Source of the DNA: Myxococcales bacterium
GTDB taxonomy: Bacteria > Myxococcota > Polyangia > Polyangiales > Polyangiaceae
DNA length: 7,106 nt
Reading direction: 5' to 3'
Assembly: GCA_020430865.1 (NCBI GenBank)
Contig: JAGQIY010000534.1
Coordinates: 1 to 7,106, forward strand
Made by a program: the position numbers and the translations under genes. The stretch's first letter is position 1; each line of letters begins with the position of its first letter. Under the pieces are notes generated by a model that was not told where the DNA came from, did no database searches, and was given only the letters and a program-made list of their open reading frames with translations. Shown piece after piece: positions 5,542-7,106 of this stretch.

Positions 5542-7029
5542 ATGAGCAAGAAGCAAATCGGCCGCATTTTGCTCCAGCAGCGGGCTCTCTCACCGGAGGA
5601 GCTGGAGAAGGCGCTCGCTGAACGTGGGAGCGGTGGCGGTCGTCTGGCGTCGCGACTCGCGGAGCGAGGCACGATCGACGACGTCGCGGCGCTCAAGGCG
5701 CTGAGCGAGCAGCACGGTATCCCAGGCATCGACTTGAGCCAGCTCTGCCTGCGCCTCGATGACCTGGATCTGCTGCCCCGTGAGATCGCCGAGAAGCACC
5801 TGATCCTACCCGTACTCGTGCGCAACGATCGGCTCTTCATCGCCATGGCGAACCCTGGTGAGAAGAAGGTGGTCGATGAGCTGGAGTTCGTCACCGGGAA
5901 GAAGGTGTATCCGTATGTCGCGCTGGAGCAGAGCCTCGCACGCGTGATCGAGGATGCTTACACCCGGAAGGCGCGGGGGGAGGACTTCTACATCGGGCCG
6001 AAGTGTCCGCCCGAGGTGCTCTCACGCATCGGCCTCTCGCCAGACGGGACACCCCTCGACTCCGTCGAGGAGTTTCCGGAGGGACCACTCTCCCTGACCG
6101 AACCCGAGTCGATTCCGCCTCCCAAGGACCAAGCCGGCGTCGTCATGGATGATGCGGTGGGGCGCGCGTCGCAGGTCGACGAAGTCGAGGACGATGATTT
6201 CGGGGATGTGTCCAAGGAACTCAGCGTCGTCACCGACATCCCCGAGGACGGCCCCGCGTCGTCCCCCAACGCGAAGACCGTCCTCGTCGTGGACGACGAG
6301 GCGGAGATCCGTCGCATGCTGGTCAAGCTGCTCTCCAACCGCGGCTACCGCGTGCTCGAGGTCGACCGTGGGCTCTCCGCGCTACGCATGGTGAAGGAGC
6401 ACCGCCCGGATCTGATCATCCTGGATGCGATGCTGCCCGAGGTGCACGGCTTCGAGATCGCGCGTCGTATCAAGGGCAGCAAGCGCTACGGCGAGATCCC
6501 CATCGTGATGATCAGCGCGGTGTATCGGGGCTGGCGCTACGCAGAAGACCTGCGTCAGTCCTGCGGCGTGGAATTCTATATTGAAAAACCATTCCGTATC
6601 GCGGACGTCACAGCCGCCGTGGAGAGCGCCCTGGCCGGGCGTGAAGAGGCAAAGGATCCCCAGCAGATCTCCGCCGAGGCCGAGCGAGAGCTCAACGCCG
6701 GGGTTTCGGCCTACAAGGCCGGCCGGATCGACGAGGCAATGGGGCACCTCAAGCGGGGGATCAGCATCGATCCTCTGGCGTATCGCCTACATTTCCACCT
6801 GGGGCTGCTGTACGGCAAGAAGGGTCAGGTGTACGAGGCCATCAGCGAACTGGAGACCGCGGTGGAGATAAACTCCCGCCACTTTCCGGCCGTCAAGAAC
6901 CTCGCGGTGCTGTACCAGAAGGCTGGATTCCGCAACAAGGCCACGGAAACCTGGGAGCGCGCGCTGAATCTGGCGCCCGACGACGAAACCCGGCAGTCCA
7001 TCAAGCAACACCTCGTGAGTCTGCTCTGA
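5542..7029 (+). CDS. MshEN/GspE-N-type domain + receiver domain + TPR signalling protein
   Basis: This is a 495-residue cytoplasmic-looking protein with no signal peptide or membrane segment. Residues 1-142 match the N-terminal domain of type II secretion/type IV pilus ATPases: two tandem repeats (5-28 and 34-57) then ILPVLVRNDRLFIAMANP (88-105) and a VTGKKVYPYVALEQSLARVIEDAY-like end, whose key parts are VTGK and the terminal Tyr. An acidic, Pro-rich linker spans about 151-243. A receiver follows (246-366) with D251/D252, phospho-acceptor D295 in LIILDAMLPE, S325 and K349 in EKP, all intact. Residues 377-481 form about three TPRs ending in SIDP, EINS and NLAPD. There is no Walker motif, so it is not an ATPase, and no output enzyme or DNA-binding domain. 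It probably integrates phosphorylation, and perhaps cyclic di-GMP, into protein contacts. ATG 5542 is the first start after an in-frame TAA (5527-5529); no clear Shine-Dalgarno is seen. Confidence 0.93.
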   Translation: MSKKQIGRILLQQRALSPEELEKALAERGSGGGRLASRLAERGTIDDVAALKALSEQHGIPGIDLSQLCLRLDDLDLLPREIAEKHLILPVLVRNDRLFIAMANPGEKKVVDELEFVTGKKVYPYVALEQSLARVIEDAYTRKARGEDFYIGPKCPPEVLSRIGLSPDGTPLDSVEEFPEGPLSLTEPESIPPPKDQAGVVMDDAVGRASQVDEVEDDDFGDVSKELSVVTDIPEDGPASSPNAKTVLVVDDEAEIRRMLVKLLSNRGYRVLEVDRGLSALRMVKEHRPDLIILDAMLPEVHGFEIARRIKGSKRYGEIPIVMISAVYRGWRYAEDLRQSCGVEFYIEKPFRIADVTAAVESALAGREEAKDPQQISAEAERELNAGVSAYKAGRIDEAMGHLKRGISIDPLAYRLHFHLGLLYGKKGQVYEAISELETAVEINSRHFPAVKNLAVLYQKAGFRNKATETWERALNLAPDDETRQSIKQHLVSLL

Positions 7030-7106
7030 TGCCACAATTCCCTTCTGTGACGCGCAGCCAACCAGGCTCCCTCTACACTCTTTCCCTGCACGGCGATTGC
7101 CGGTAT
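7029..7106 (+). CDS. Possible start of a further gene, cut by right edge
   Basis: ATG 7029-7031 overlaps the TGA of the preceding gene by one base (TGATG, the same junction as queA-tgt) and stays open for 26 codons to the window end (MPQFPSVTRSQPGS...HGDCRY). Too little is visible to name a product. Third-position G/C is lower than in the neighbours and there is no strong Shine-Dalgarno, so this may instead be untranslated spacer. Confidence 0.3.
   Translation, partial: MPQFPSVTRSQPGSLYTLSLHGDCRY

Noticed and set aside
6577..6582. TATATT as an internal -10 promoter element
   Set aside because: No -35-like hexamer lies 16-18 bases upstream, and the bases encode the conserved receiver segment before K349.
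1..7106. CRISPR arrays, tRNA/rRNA genes, insertion sequences, phage or defence genes
   Set aside because: Reading both strands showed no spaced direct repeats, no RNA-gene signatures, no transposase or terminal inverted repeats; the window reads as ordinary core chromosome.

Overview
The window is GC-rich, about two-thirds G+C by eye, with strong G/C preference at third codon positions. It looks like core chromosome of a myxobacterium-type organism (Myxococcota, most likely class Polyangia). This is inferred from gene style. There is an exported lipoprotein with a long Gly/Ala/Ser/Thr linker followed by Asp-Ala-Gly repeats. There is also a secreted TPR/PEGA-like protein with two glycine-rich membrane segments and a '-SASGRW' C-terminus, an orphan NtrC-type regulator and a multidomain signalling protein. 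I see no rRNA, tRNA, CRISPR array, insertion sequence, phage gene or attachment site.

Layout. Positions 1-723 (minus) hold the N-terminal 241 residues of a lipoprotein that runs off the left edge. A 25-bp divergent gap separates it from a plus-strand gene (749-1756) for a signal-peptide/TPR/PEGA-like/two-membrane-segment protein. A 97-bp gap carries a near-consensus sigma-54 type element (1800-1815) ahead of a REC-AAA+-Fis regulator of the NtrC class (1854-3206, GTG start). After a 115-bp gap with two small palindromes come queA (3322-4362, GTG start) and tgt (4362-5483), which share one base (TGATG). They encode two steps of queuosine tRNA modification. A 58-bp gap then leads to a 495-residue protein (5542-7029) made of an MshEN/GspE-N-type domain, a complete receiver domain and about three TPRs. 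The last 78 bases may start another gene through a second TGATG overlap.

How the parts fit. Only queA and tgt share an obvious pathway: Tgt puts preQ1 into the wobble position of GUN-anticodon tRNAs and QueA turns it into epoxyqueuosine. The two regulatory proteins flanking them are both receiver proteins without an adjacent histidine kinase, so their partners must be encoded elsewhere. The most unusual item is the MshEN-REC-TPR protein. It joins a fold known to bind cyclic di-GMP in some relatives to a phospho-acceptor domain and a protein-interaction scaffold, with no ATPase or other catalytic output. Nothing here proves a new system. That protein and the possible sigma-54 self-regulation of the NtrC-like gene are the best leads.
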